NCBI RefSeq assembly: GCF_019710475.1
Contig: NZ_JAJFAX010000003.1
Location: 434,001 to 498,000 of the forward strand
Length of the DNA stretch: 64,000 nt
Reading direction: 5' to 3'
Source of the DNA: Glycomyces sp. TRM65418
GTDB lineage: Bacteria; Actinomycetota; Actinomycetes; Mycobacteriales; Micromonosporaceae
This document shows positions 34,349-43,305 of the stretch, piece after piece. The notes beneath the pieces were generated by a model. That model saw nothing but the letters and a program-made list of their open reading frames with translations, did no database searches and was not told the DNA's origin. Made by a program: the position numbers and the translations under genes. The number at the start of each line of letters is the position of its first letter. The stretch's first letter is position 1.

Positions 34349-34855
34349 TTAGCGGTCGGCCGGTGCCGCGCAGCCGTTGCTCCAGTCGTCGTCCGCGGGG
34401 ATGCCGCTCATGTACAGCGGCCCCCCGAAGGCCCAGTCGCCGTCGTCGAATTCGGGGAAGTCGCCGAACACGCCGAATCGCCGGTAGTGGTCGTCGACGA
34501 CCTCGCAGAGGACCAGGGCGACCTCGTACTCCGGTCCTTCGCAGCCGCCGTCGACGCAGAACATCCCGTGGAGGTTCCCGGTAGCGACGGCCGAGTCCCC
34601 TCCCCACGCCTCCCACTCCAGGTTCTCGGCATGGGAGAACTCGCTGAGGATCATGGACTCGGGCCGCTGAAGGCTGAGCTCCTCGCCATCGTCGCCCTCG
34701 TGAGTGTCGAGTTGGAGGACGTAGACCTCGCCGGCCGGTTCCGCGGCGGTGCTCGGGGCCGGTGTCGGGTCCTCCGGTTCGGTGGGGCCGGTGCAGGCGC
34801 CGAGCATCGTCATCCCGAGCACGAGGGGCAGCAGCAGGGCAGGGGCGGTGCGCAT
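34349..34855 (-). CDS. Hypothetical lipoprotein
   Basis: 168 residues. A lipoprotein signal (MRTAPALLLPLVLGMTMLGAC, lipid-modified Cys at 21) is followed by a Pro/Thr/Glu linker, then an acidic domain with four cysteines (MFCVDGGCEGPEY and two more) that could form disulfides. I choose the ATG at 34855, giving a canonical signal peptide; an upstream ATG at 34921 has no signal character. I recognise no domain family. It sits upstream of the ARMT1-like gene on the same strand, but a link is not evident. Confidence 0.65.
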   Translation of the reverse strand: MRTAPALLLPLVLGMTMLGACTGPTEPEDPTPAPSTAAEPAGEVYVLQLDTHEGDDGEELSLQRPESMILSEFSHAENLEWEAWGGDSAVATGNLHGMFCVDGGCEGPEYEVALVLCEVVDDHYRRFGVFGDFPEFDDGDWAFGGPLYMSGIPADDDWSNGCAAPADR

Positions 34856-34994
34856 GGGGACCGAGCATAGCGCGACCGTGCCGGACGGCGCGGAGTCGGC
34901 ATTCCCATGTCGGTTCGGCATGAACCCCAGGGGCGTTCGAGGACCAGAGCCGACCGGCCCCGAGGCCCTCCGCGAGACGAGGAGGGGGACGCCG

Positions 34995-36116
34995 CTACCG
35001 GGCCTCCTCTACGGCGTCGGCGAAGACGATCCGGCGGTCGGGCTCGTCGGGCAGGATGAACTCGAGCAGGCGCGATCCCGCCTCATGCACGGCGGCGGCG
35101 TCGGCCTCCCGCAGCGGTCGCGTCGGCGTCACGGTGACGGTCCCGCCTTGCACCGACCAGGTGCCCGCGGCGAACCCGTCGACCAGGAACATCGGGACGC
35201 CCCCGGAGGCGCCGGCCGCGTACCGCTTCCGGTCGGCCTCGCTGATGATCCGGGTGCGGTCCCGGTGGCCGAGCAGCGCGTTGTCGAAGGCCGGGAGGAA
35301 CCGCACGGGCACGGGGCGGTCGGGATCGCCCAGTGGCGCGTCCGGCAGGTCGAACAGCTCCTTGCCGTCCTCGCCCCTGGACACCCGCAGGGCGGGCCGC
35401 ATCGCCTCGATCGGTTCGCGCAGCCGCGTCAGGCCCGACCACGCCTGCACGTCCATGACGCTCGCCGGGCCGAACGCCGCGAGGTAGCGGCGGACCAGCG
35501 TCTCCAGGCGTCGTTCCTCGCTCATCGGCAGGCCGGTCTGCTCCTCGGCCAAGGCGACGGCGACGTTGCTCGGGTGCCGCCAGCCGCCCCAGGCCCCGTT
35601 CCGCGGGGCGTGGACCAGGGCCTCCAGGACCTCCACCGTGTCGACGAGCCTGCCGCCGTGCCGTCCCGGGAAGCGCTCGGCGAGGAGGCTCCCGAACGCC
35701 TTGCGGGTCAGCGGCTTTCCGGTGAGCAGCTCGCGGCCGGCGCGGCGCAGCTCGTCGAGGTCGAGCCCTTCGATCGCCTCGGCGTAGAAGGCCGATTGCA
35801 GCGCGTTGCGCACGACTGGCTGGGCCACCGGCCGGAGCCACGCGAAGTCCTCGGACGAGGAGAGGTGGACGGTGCGCCGCAGCGTGATCGAGCGCACGAC
35901 CTTCCGGTCCTCCAGCAGCGCGGCGAGATCGTCGCGCCGGAACGACGTCACGCGCGCCCACAGTCCTATGTAGGGGCTGTTGGGGAACTGCCCCTGCACG
36001 GCCACGAGGTGCTCGACGGCCTCCAGGGCGGTGAGCGGCACGCGGTCGTCCAGGAACTGGCGGGCGAGCAGGGTTCGGTTCAGAGCGCGGACGCCGAAGG
36101 TTGCCACGCAGGCCAT
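34995..36116 (-). CDS. Winged-helix DNA-binding protein, AlkZ-like (HTH_42 family)
   Basis: 373 residues of the YcaQ/AlkZ winged-helix family. The tandem winged-helix core starts near residue 10. The catalytic-type Gln pair lies in VAVQGQFPNSPYIGLWAR (about 38-55), the QxQ motif of AlkZ glycosylases that excise alkylated or crosslinked bases. Other conserved pieces are VRSITLRRTVHL and VRFLPAFDNALLGHRDRT. It could be a DNA glycosylase protecting against a genotoxic product. Many actinobacterial genomes carry several paralogues of unknown role. Monocistronic, 93 bp downstream of egtD on the same strand. Confidence 0.8.
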   Translation of the reverse strand: MACVATFGVRALNRTLLARQFLDDRVPLTALEAVEHLVAVQGQFPNSPYIGLWARVTSFRRDDLAALLEDRKVVRSITLRRTVHLSSSEDFAWLRPVAQPVVRNALQSAFYAEAIEGLDLDELRRAGRELLTGKPLTRKAFGSLLAERFPGRHGGRLVDTVEVLEALVHAPRNGAWGGWRHPSNVAVALAEEQTGLPMSEERRLETLVRRYLAAFGPASVMDVQAWSGLTRLREPIEAMRPALRVSRGEDGKELFDLPDAPLGDPDRPVPVRFLPAFDNALLGHRDRTRIISEADRKRYAAGASGGVPMFLVDGFAAGTWSVQGGTVTVTPTRPLREADAAAVHEAGSRLLEFILPDEPDRRIVFADAVEEAR

Positions 36117-36209
36117 TAAACCGCACGCGCACCAGCGGCGTCCGGCCTCATGGCCGCCGCCGAGCGGCGCGCGGCCCGAACCGGCGGGGCCGCATGGCGC
36201 CCTCGCGGT

Positions 36210-37157
36210 TCAACCGGCCTTCACCGTGAGGCTCAGCGCGAAACGGCCGGCGGCGTCGGTCCACCAGCGGCGGGGCCGCAGGCCGGCCGCCGCGAGTTCG
36301 GGTTCGAGGGATTCGCGGCGGAATTTGGCCGAGGTCTCGGTCAGGAGGTCCTCGCCTTCGTCGAAGTGGATCGCCAGGCCGAGCGCCGGGAGCTTCACGG
36401 TGAGCGCCCGGTGGGCGCGCAGGCGCATCTCGATGCGCTCGCGGCCGGGGTCCCAGACCGCCGTGTGCGCGAAGTCCCTCGGGTCGAAATCGGCTCCCAG
36501 GCGGCGGTTGAGGACGGCGAGGAGGTTGCGGTTGAAGGCGGCGGTCACGCCCTCGGCGTCGTCGTAGGCGGCGATCAACGTCGCCGGGTCCTTGACGAGG
36601 TCGACCCCGAGGAGCAGCGCGTCGCCCGGTTCGAATGCGTCGCCGATGCGGTTCAGGAAGCGGACGCGCTCGTCCGGGAGGAGGTTCCCGACGGTGCTGC
36701 CGAGGAAGGCGACCAGGCGCGGCCGGGCGAAGCGGTCCAGCCGCAGGCGGTCCTGGAAGTCGCCGACCACGGGCTGGACGGTCAGCCCCGGGCGGTCGCG
36801 TCGCAGTGCCGCGGCGGCGGCTCGCAGCACCGCGGGGTCGACGTCCACCGGCACGTACGCGTCCAGTGCGGTCATCGCGTCGATGAGGAGGCGGCTCTTG
36901 GCGGACGAGCCCGAGCCGAGTTCGATCAGGCTGCGGGCCGCGGTGTCGGCGGCGATCCGCGGGGCGCGGGCGGCGAGGATCTCGGTCTCGGCCCGGGTGA
37001 GGTAGTACTCCGGGAGCCGGGTGATCCGTTCGAACAGGCGGCTGCCGTGCTCGTCGTAGCACCATTTGGGCGGCATGGTCTTCGGCCGGGCGGTCAGTCC
37101 GGCGAGGGCGTCGGCGCGCAGGGCCTCGTCCGAGCCGCCGGGCGCCTCAGTCGTCAT
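36210..37157 (-). CDS. egtD: L-histidine N-alpha-methyltransferase
   Basis: 315 residues, the usual EgtD length. PPKWCYDEHGSRLFERIT (about 29-46) and LPEYYLTRAETEIL (about 48-61) form the histidine-binding domain characteristic of EgtD. SAM-binding LIELGSGSSAKSRLLIDA is at about 78-95, and FLGSTVGNLLPDE and GVDLVKD follow. It trimethylates histidine to hercynine, the first committed step of ergothioneine synthesis. Its start overlaps the end of egtB by 11 bp. It is the last gene of egtA-egtB-egtD. Confidence 0.93.
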   Translation of the reverse strand: MTTEAPGGSDEALRADALAGLTARPKTMPPKWCYDEHGSRLFERITRLPEYYLTRAETEILAARAPRIAADTAARSLIELGSGSSAKSRLLIDAMTALDAYVPVDVDPAVLRAAAAALRRDRPGLTVQPVVGDFQDRLRLDRFARPRLVAFLGSTVGNLLPDERVRFLNRIGDAFEPGDALLLGVDLVKDPATLIAAYDDAEGVTAAFNRNLLAVLNRRLGADFDPRDFAHTAVWDPGRERIEMRLRAHRALTVKLPALGLAIHFDEGEDLLTETSAKFRRESLEPELAAAGLRPRRWWTDAAGRFALSLTVKAG

Positions 37158-38484
37158 CGGCGGTGCGGGCGGTGCGGAATCCGGCGAAGATCTGCCGCCG
37201 CATGGGCAGGTCCCAGTTGCGGAACGTGGCCCGGCAGGCCATCGGGTCGGTGGCGAACGAACCGCCGCGCAGGACCTTGTAGTCCGAGCCGAAGAAGACC
37301 TCCGAGTAGGTCTTGTCGGGCAGGGCGCGGAAACCCGGGTAGCCGGTGAAGTCGCTCGCGGTCCACTCCCAGACGTCGCCGAGCATCTGATGCGCGCCGC
37401 ACGGCGCGACCCCCGCGGGGTGCGAGCCGACCGGTGAGGGCTGGAGGTGCCGCTGCCCGATGTTGGCGCGGTCGCCGTGGGCGTCCGCCGCGCCCCATGG
37501 GTTGCGCAGGGTCCTCCCGGTCGCGGGGTCGTGGCGGGCGGCCTTCTCCCATTCGGCTTCGGTGGGCAGGCGCCGACCGGCCCAGCGGGCGTAGGCGTCG
37601 GCCTCGTACCAGCTGACGTGGACGACCGGTTGACCGCCGTGGACGGGCTCGAACCCGCCGAACCGGCGCTGCCACCAGTGGCCCTGGTCGCGGTACCAGG
37701 ACAGCGGCGCCTGCCAGCCTTCGCGCTGCCGGTGCACCCAGCCTTCGGGGGCCCACCAGCGCGGGTCGTCGTAGCCGCCGTCGTCGATGAACGCCTGGTA
37801 CGCGGCGTTGGTGACCGGTGCGGCGTCGAGCCGGAAGGCCGGGACGTCGACGGGGTGGGCGGGGCGCTCGTTGTCGAGCGCCCACGGGTCGGTCGAGGTC
37901 CCCATGGTGAACGGGCCGCCGGGCACGAGCACTTCGGCGGGCGGGTCGGCGGCCTCGCCGCGCGGCGGCGCGGTGGCCGTGAGCACCGGGAGCCCTTGGC
38001 GGAGCTGGTGGGTGGCGAGCATCGTCTCGGCGTGCTGCGCTTCGTGCTGTGCGACGAAGGCGAAGACGGAGCCGTCCCTGGGCAGGGGGTCGTCGACGGC
38101 GGCCGTGTCCGCGAGCACCGCCATGGACCGGGCGCGGACTTCGGCGATGTATTCGCGGGCCTCGGCCGGGCGCAGCAGGGGCAGTTCGACGCGCACGGCC
38201 CGCGGATGCTCGAAGGCGTCGTAGAGGCCGTCGAGGTCGGGGCGGACCCCCGGGAGGCCCCCGACGCCGCGGACCAGGTAGATCTCTTCGAGGTTGCCGA
38301 CGTGCGCGAGGTCCCACACCAGCGGGGACATCAGCCGGGAGTGCTGGGCGCACAGCTCGGCGTCGTCGAGGCAGTCGGTCAGCGCGAGGGTGCGCCTGCG
38401 GGCGGCGTCGAAGGCGTCCCGCAGGCGTGCCTCGCCGTGCGGCTCGGGACCGGCGCCGGCGGTACGCGTGCGGTTCGCGCTCAT
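37147..38484 (-). CDS. egtB: Ergothioneine sulfoxide synthase
   Basis: 445 residues. The N-terminal DinB-like domain carries the iron ligands His61 (DLAHVGN) and His147/His151 (HEAQHAETM). The C-terminal formylglycine-generating-enzyme-like domain has VPGGPFTMGT (about 188-197), PVVHVSWYEADAYARWAG and MLGDVWEWTASDF. It uses iron and oxygen to couple hercynine with gamma-glutamylcysteine, forming the C-S bond as a sulfoxide. The ATG at 38484 overlaps the egtA stop (ATGA). Confidence 0.93.
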   Translation of the reverse strand: MSANRTRTAGAGPEPHGEARLRDAFDAARRRTLALTDCLDDAELCAQHSRLMSPLVWDLAHVGNLEEIYLVRGVGGLPGVRPDLDGLYDAFEHPRAVRVELPLLRPAEAREYIAEVRARSMAVLADTAAVDDPLPRDGSVFAFVAQHEAQHAETMLATHQLRQGLPVLTATAPPRGEAADPPAEVLVPGGPFTMGTSTDPWALDNERPAHPVDVPAFRLDAAPVTNAAYQAFIDDGGYDDPRWWAPEGWVHRQREGWQAPLSWYRDQGHWWQRRFGGFEPVHGGQPVVHVSWYEADAYARWAGRRLPTEAEWEKAARHDPATGRTLRNPWGAADAHGDRANIGQRHLQPSPVGSHPAGVAPCGAHQMLGDVWEWTASDFTGYPGFRALPDKTYSEVFFGSDYKVLRGGSFATDPMACRATFRNWDLPMRRQIFAGFRTARTADDD

Positions 38485-39713
38485 GACGGCGCCTCCATGG
38501 CGAGCGGGATCGGACGGTCGAGGCTGAGGCGGTCGAGCCGGTCGTCGGCCGGGCAGCGGCCGCGGTCCACGTAGCGCTGCCGGAACATGGCCAGCGCGCC
38601 TCGCAGGTGGGCTGGTGTGCCGTTGCGGCGCAACGCGTCGGCGACGGCGGCGAAGCAGTCCTGGGCGGCCGTGCGCAGGACCGGGTCGGTCAGGCCGAAG
38701 CGTCCGGCGTCGAGCCAGACCTGCCAGGGCGGTTGGGCGCCGCCGCGGCAGAGCGGTTCGGTGGCCTCGTAGGCGGCCGCGGCGGTGGCCGGGTCGTCCA
38801 TGAGCGTCGCGGCGACCAGGGCGGGGATGATCCAGCCGTCGCCGTCCTGCTGGTCGATCATGCGCAGTTCGAACCAGCCGCGCGGGCGCACGGGCGGGAA
38901 GAGGGTGGTCAGGTGGTACTTGATGTCGTCCTCGGTGGGTCGCCGGCCGTCGAGGCCGTCCCGGATCCAGGAGCGCAGGGTCACGTCCGAGGGGACGGTC
39001 CACGGCTCGGGCGGGTCGCAGCGCCGGCACAGGACCGGGGCGTCGAGGGCGTATCGGGCGAAGTCGCGCCGCACGTCGTCGGTGTCGGGCATCGGGAGGG
39101 TCCGCCCGGGGTCGAGCCGGGCCAGGACGGCGTGGCGGGTGGACTTCCAGCCGCTGGGGCGTCCGTCCCGCAGCGGCGAGTTCGCGAACGCCGCCGTGAG
39201 GACCGGGCCGATGCGGTGGGCCAGGTTCCATCGCCGGAGGAGCCCTCCGGGGCCGTCGCCCTCGTCGCCGGCGTCGACGTTGACCTGGAGGGACGCGGTG
39301 CAGCACATCATCGTGATGCCCCAGGGGCCTTGGCGGCCGAAGTAGTCCTCCATCGCCCGGTACCGCGGGTCGGCGAGCACCCGCTTCGCCTGGTGATAGG
39401 GGTGGAAGCCGCCGCCGCGGATGGTCTGGCCGCGGACCGCGAGGGCGGCTTCGAGCGCGGCCTGGTCCGCTTCGACGGCGGCGATGCACGCGACCACGTC
39501 GTCCGCCGGGGCGGAGGACAGTTCGACCTGGCCGCCCGGTTCGCGGGTGACCGCGCCGCCGTGGGGCAGCCGCTCGGTGACCCACTGGTCGCCCACGGGG
39601 TCGACCAGCCACTCCAGTTCGATGCCGATCCGCCGTGACGGGCCGGTGGTGAAGCAGGTCCGCCCGATGAACGCCGCCGCTTCCTCTTCCGTCAAAGCCG
39701 TGTTCATTGCCAT
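38481..39713 (-). CDS. egtA: Glutamate-cysteine ligase of ergothioneine synthesis
   Basis: 410 residues of the GCS2 family. RIGIELEWLVDP (about 27-38) and GGQVELSSAP hold metal- and glutamate-binding acids, and MMCCTASLQVNVD follows. It makes gamma-glutamylcysteine, the sulfur donor for EgtB. I choose the ATG at 39713, six bases after a GGAG; a GTG at 39725 would overlap the ribosome site. It is the first gene of the operon. A TTGACA-like -35 lies on the minus strand at 39774-39769. Confidence 0.9.
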   Translation of the reverse strand: MAMNTALTEEEAAAFIGRTCFTTGPSRRIGIELEWLVDPVGDQWVTERLPHGGAVTREPGGQVELSSAPADDVVACIAAVEADQAALEAALAVRGQTIRGGGFHPYHQAKRVLADPRYRAMEDYFGRQGPWGITMMCCTASLQVNVDAGDEGDGPGGLLRRWNLAHRIGPVLTAAFANSPLRDGRPSGWKSTRHAVLARLDPGRTLPMPDTDDVRRDFARYALDAPVLCRRCDPPEPWTVPSDVTLRSWIRDGLDGRRPTEDDIKYHLTTLFPPVRPRGWFELRMIDQQDGDGWIIPALVAATLMDDPATAAAAYEATEPLCRGGAQPPWQVWLDAGRFGLTDPVLRTAAQDCFAAVADALRRNGTPAHLRGALAMFRQRYVDRGRCPADDRLDRLSLDRPIPLAMEAPS

Positions 39714-39907
39714 CTCACGCTCCACTTCCTGCTCGGCCTCTCTTCAGAGTGAGTACCCAGCAAGGGCTTGTCAATCAAAACGCTTATGAGCAGGGGAAAC
39801 ATTTCGCGTGAGCACGGTAACCGGAGTCGGCGTTCACGGTGAGCGACGTAGTCTGCCGACCAAACGCGACAATAGGCGCACGGTGGCAGGGAGCCGTCCG
39901 GGACCGT
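39714..39907 (-). promoter_or_regulatory. Upstream region of egtABD
   Basis: This 194-bp gap contains TTGACA on the minus strand (39774-39769) as a candidate -35 for egtA. The -10 is not clear. It is AT-richer than its surroundings, with AATCAAAACGCTTATGAG and a distal AAACGCGACAAT. I see no gene in it. Confidence 0.4.
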
Positions 39908-40684
39908 TCAGAGGGTGCGCAGGAGTTCGCGGAGGGCGGCGTCGAACTGGTCGGGGCGCTCCATGTTGGGGTAGTGGGCGGTGCCGCCGACGGTGACCAC
40001 CCGGCCGGTGCCGACGGTGTCGACGAGCCGTTCGGCCATGCCGAGGTGATCGGGCGAGTCGAGGGCGCCGTTGATCGCGTGCACGGGGACTCGGATCCCG
40101 GCGGCGCGGGCCCAGGTGTCGGTCGAGGGGAGCATCCAGCGCGGTTCGTCGGCGGTGTGCTTGGCGAAGGAGCCTCTGACCATCTCGTACAGTCGGCGCA
40201 CCACCTCGTGGTCGACGTCGCCCAGGGTCCGGGCGGGCCCGGCGGCGAAGGCCATGAACGCTTCGATCGCGGCGTCGGCGTCGCCGGCGCCGATCGCGGT
40301 GCCGATCGCCTCGACCGTGGCGGCGGTCCACGGGTCGGTGAAAGAGGACTCGATGGTGCCGGCGCCGCTGACGATCACGGCCGCCACCAGCTCCGGGTGG
40401 TCCAGGGCGACGTCGACGGCGACACCGCCGCCCATGGACAGTCCGACGAGGATCGCCGGTCCGGCGTCCAAACGGCGCAAGAGGTCCGCGACGTCGTCGC
40501 CGTGGCGGAAGGGGCCCGAGGCGTTGGCCGAGCGGCCGTGGCCGCGGGCGTCGGGCGCGATGACGCGGTGGTCCGCGGCGAAGACGGGGATCTGGTCGTC
40601 CCACATCCGGTGGTCGAGGAAGCCGCCGTGCAGGAAGACGAGGGGGCGGCCGGAGCCGGTGTCCCGCCAGAACAAGTCCTTCAT
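39908..40684 (-). CDS. Alpha/beta fold hydrolase
   Basis: 258 residues, a compact hydrolase. LVFLHGGFLDHRMWDDQI (about 15-32) forms the oxyanion region, the nucleophile Ser lies in LVGLSMGGGVA (about 80-90), acid Asp in NGALDSPDH and His in GGTAHYPNMER. It resembles 3-oxoadipate enol-lactonase/MhpC-type enzymes, but no aromatic-degradation genes are adjacent. The ATG at 40684 is preferred to the GTG six bases upstream. Same strand as the egt operon but separated by 194 bp. Confidence 0.82.
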   Translation of the reverse strand: MKDLFWRDTGSGRPLVFLHGGFLDHRMWDDQIPVFAADHRVIAPDARGHGRSANASGPFRHGDDVADLLRRLDAGPAILVGLSMGGGVAVDVALDHPELVAAVIVSGAGTIESSFTDPWTAATVEAIGTAIGAGDADAAIEAFMAFAAGPARTLGDVDHEVVRRLYEMVRGSFAKHTADEPRWMLPSTDTWARAAGIRVPVHAINGALDSPDHLGMAERLVDTVGTGRVVTVGGTAHYPNMERPDQFDAALRELLRTL

Positions 40685-40744
40685 GGCCACCAGCGTGCCA
40701 TGGCCGCCTCGGGAACGGGGTCCTCGGAGCCGTTCGCAAAGGTA

Positions 40745-40784
40745 CGAGGACGGGACCGCCGGGGAGCGTTCGGTCCCGTCCTCG
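40745..40784 (-). terminator. Terminator of the GH10 xylanase gene
   Basis: CGAGGACGGGACCG (40745-40758) pairs perfectly with CGGTCCCGTCCTCG (40771-40784) around a 12-base loop, 18 bp after the xylanase stop. Confidence 0.82.
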
Positions 40785-40802
40785 ATCAGTGGAGTCCTAG
40801 GG

Positions 40803-43160
40803 CTACTCCCCCCAGTTCGCCGCGGTGCGGCGGCGGCGCAGCAGGATCAAGGTCGCCAACCCCGCGACGGCCAGGGCCGCGGCCCCCGCGATCGCGACGG
40901 TCAGGCCGACGCCGGTGGTCGGCAGCTTCCCGCCGCCGCCGTTGCCGTCCTCGACGTCTTCGACCAGTTCCGCGATGCCCCAGTTCGCGTTGGTGTTCCA
41001 GGAGAGGCCGGTCGGGTCGTACCAGGTGTGCACCGCGGTGCGGACGCCGTCGGTGCCGTCGTTGACCTGCAGTTCCAGGCCGTGCTCGGCGCCGATCTCG
41101 GTGTGCTCGTCGGCCAGCGCGATCGCCATCTCGACCCGGTAGCCGGTCTCGGTCACGGCGGCGGCGCTGGTGATCTCGCCCGCTTCGGGGCCGTTGCCGC
41201 CCACGGAGACCGCGTTGGTGAAGCTGACGCGGTACTGGCCGTCGGCCTCGCCGTAGCCGCCTTCCCTGGTGTTGCCGGGGTTGAGGAACAGTTCGACCGA
41301 GTCCTGCTCCCACGGGTTCGGGCTGCTCTCGTCGAGCTGCGGGTCGGTCACCTCGAACAGGGCGTAGAGCGCCGTGTCGTCCCACATGAGCGAGACGTCG
41401 GCCTTGGCGCCCTCGGCGCTGCCCTCCACGGTCACGTCGGTGGCCACGGTGGCGGCCTCGTCCCAGGCGGCGTCCTTCTCGCCGTCGATGCCGGGGGCGG
41501 TCTCGGCGAGCGGGACCTGCACTCGGGCGTAGTCGGGTTCCTCGTTGTCGGGGAGGTCGGGGAGGCGGTCGGGGTCGACGATGCCCCAATAGGCCCATTT
41601 CGCCTGGAGCGTGTCGCTGAAGGGCAGCGGGCTCTCCAGCGGGCGCGGGGTGGACATGCTGCGGAGCCAGGAGCGGCCGTCGTGGAGGCCCCAGACGGTC
41701 ACGGATTCGAGCTGGTCGCCGTGCTCGCGGTACATCGCGAACAGGTCCCGGTAGTAGTGGCCCTGCTCGATGAGGCGGTCCTCGTACTCGGGGAAGTCCT
41801 CGCCCTCGGCGGGCGCGCCGATGGCGACGTCGAGTTCGGTCACGGCCTGCAGGACGCCGAGCTCGGCGAACTTGTCGATGCTCTGCTCGACCTGGTCGAT
41901 GGAGGTGTTCAGGTTGATGTGCGTCTGGTGGCCGACGCCGTCGACGGGCACGCCGTCCGCGAGCATCTGGGCGACCAGGTCGTACAGGTTGTCGCGCTTG
42001 CCGGGGTTCTCGGTGCCGTAGTCGTTGATGAACAGCTTGACGTCGGTGGCGCCCACGGCGTCGAACTGCTCGCGGGCGATGCGGAAGGCGTGCGAGACGT
42101 ATTCGGGGCCTTCGAAGATCTCGAACCAGCGGCTCTGGCGGTGGACCTGGGCGTTGTTGTCGCTGATGACCTCGTTGACCACGTCCCACGCCCAGATGCG
42201 GTCGCCGTAGTGCTCGGCGAGCGCGCCGATGTGCGCCTCGAGGCGGTCGAGCATGATCTGGCGGTCCTCGTCGGAGCTGCCGAGCGGCTCGCCGGCGCGG
42301 GCGTGGCCCTCGGGGTACTGGAACCACCATTCGGGGACCTGGCCGGTGTGCCACAGGAAGGTGTGGCCGTAGACCTCCATGCCGTTGGCCTCGGCGTAGT
42401 CGACGAGTTCGTCGGCCGCGTCGAAGGTGAACTCGCCTTCGGTCGGCTGGATCGCGTCGGGCTTCATGTGGTTCTCGGCGGTGATCTGGTTGAAGTGCTT
42501 GCTCAGCAGCTGCGCGGAGGGGTCGGCGAGGTCGCGGGGGTCGACGGCGGCGCCGATGCGGAAGTCGTCGGCGAGGACGTCCTTGAGCGAGGGGATGTCG
42601 GGGTCGACGCCGGGCGGGGCGAGTTCGACGATCTGGAAGTCGTCGATCCAGTAGGAGGCCTCGGGGGTCGGGGACTCGACGTAGAACGTGAGGGCGTCGG
42701 CGGCCGAGGTGATGCTGTACTCGCCGCTGAGGCGGGTCCAGTCGGCGCCCGCGGCGGCCTGGTAGACGACGCTGTCGTAGGAGGTCTCCCCGTCGGCTTC
42801 GCGCTGCACGGTGGTGCTGATCGCCTCGCCGTCGCCGTCGGCGTCGAAGCGGACGTCCACCGCGATCTCGTAGCGGGCGCCGGGGGCGATGAGGCCGGTC
42901 AGGTCGATGCTGGGGCCGTGCCAGTCGGCCGAGCGGCCGGTCGTGAGCAGGCTGCCGTCCTCGACGGCGAGGGTGACCGGCCCGCGGGGGACCCAGTCGC
43001 CGACGGTGCCGTCCTCGAAGTCGGCGGCGTAGACGACGGTGCCGTCGTCTTGGGCCGAGGCGGGCTGGGCGAAGGCGAGCGCTGCGGGAATGATGAGCGC
43101 TCCGGTGCCGGCGGCGAGGGCGCGCAGGCGCCGACGCCGTTCTCGGACTTGACGTTCCAT
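40803..43160 (-). CDS. Secreted multidomain GH10 endo-1,4-beta-xylanase with sortase-like anchor
   Basis: 785 residues. A signal peptide (about 1-36: RERRRRLRALA then a hydrophobic run cut after PASA) precedes a CBM4/9/22-like module (about 40-190, ending SYWIDDFQIVEL). The GH10 barrel spans about 205-530: substrate Trp/His in VYGHTFLWHTGQVPEWW, acid/base Glu in WDVVNEVI and nucleophile Glu in VTELDVAI. A CBM9/DOMON-like module follows (about 550-730: VSLMWDDTALYALFEV). The C-terminus has LPTTG, a hydrophobic helix and RRRRTAANWGE, a cell-wall sorting signal. It should cut xylan while bound to the cell surface. The start at 43160 has a GGAG ten bases upstream. Confidence 0.9.
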   Translation of the reverse strand: MERQVRERRRRLRALAAGTGALIIPAALAFAQPASAQDDGTVVYAADFEDGTVGDWVPRGPVTLAVEDGSLLTTGRSADWHGPSIDLTGLIAPGARYEIAVDVRFDADGDGEAISTTVQREADGETSYDSVVYQAAAGADWTRLSGEYSITSAADALTFYVESPTPEASYWIDDFQIVELAPPGVDPDIPSLKDVLADDFRIGAAVDPRDLADPSAQLLSKHFNQITAENHMKPDAIQPTEGEFTFDAADELVDYAEANGMEVYGHTFLWHTGQVPEWWFQYPEGHARAGEPLGSSDEDRQIMLDRLEAHIGALAEHYGDRIWAWDVVNEVISDNNAQVHRQSRWFEIFEGPEYVSHAFRIAREQFDAVGATDVKLFINDYGTENPGKRDNLYDLVAQMLADGVPVDGVGHQTHINLNTSIDQVEQSIDKFAELGVLQAVTELDVAIGAPAEGEDFPEYEDRLIEQGHYYRDLFAMYREHGDQLESVTVWGLHDGRSWLRSMSTPRPLESPLPFSDTLQAKWAYWGIVDPDRLPDLPDNEEPDYARVQVPLAETAPGIDGEKDAAWDEAATVATDVTVEGSAEGAKADVSLMWDDTALYALFEVTDPQLDESSPNPWEQDSVELFLNPGNTREGGYGEADGQYRVSFTNAVSVGGNGPEAGEITSAAAVTETGYRVEMAIALADEHTEIGAEHGLELQVNDGTDGVRTAVHTWYDPTGLSWNTNANWGIAELVEDVEDGNGGGGKLPTTGVGLTVAIAGAAALAVAGLATLILLRRRRTAANWGE

Positions 43161-43200
43161 GGCTGTGTTGCTCCATCGCGGAGGAGGGATGCGGGCTTCC

Positions 43201-43229
43201 GGAAGTTTCGGGGATTTCGTGAAACTTCC
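43201..43229 (-). promoter_or_regulatory. Inverted repeat GGAAGTTTC-N11-GAAACTTCC upstream of the xylanase gene
   Basis: Two perfect 9-bp arms (43201-43209 and 43221-43229) lie 40-70 bp before the xylanase start. GTTTC/GAAAC half-sites resemble elements described before actinobacterial xylanase genes, which bind LacI-type regulators. The LacI gene just upstream is a candidate partner. Confidence 0.5.
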
Positions 43230-43305
43230 AGGTGAGGGTGGTGCCATGGTATGGGTGTTGTCGACGTCTGTCAATGTCCGGGTGCGCGGCGGCGGCGCGG
43301 AGGGG

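Noticed and set aside
40071-43235. 1054-codon plus-strand frame opposite the xylanase and the hydrolase before it
   Set aside because: It mirrors the real minus-strand GH10 gene with its domains, signal peptide and anchor. It is a shadow of GC-rich third positions.
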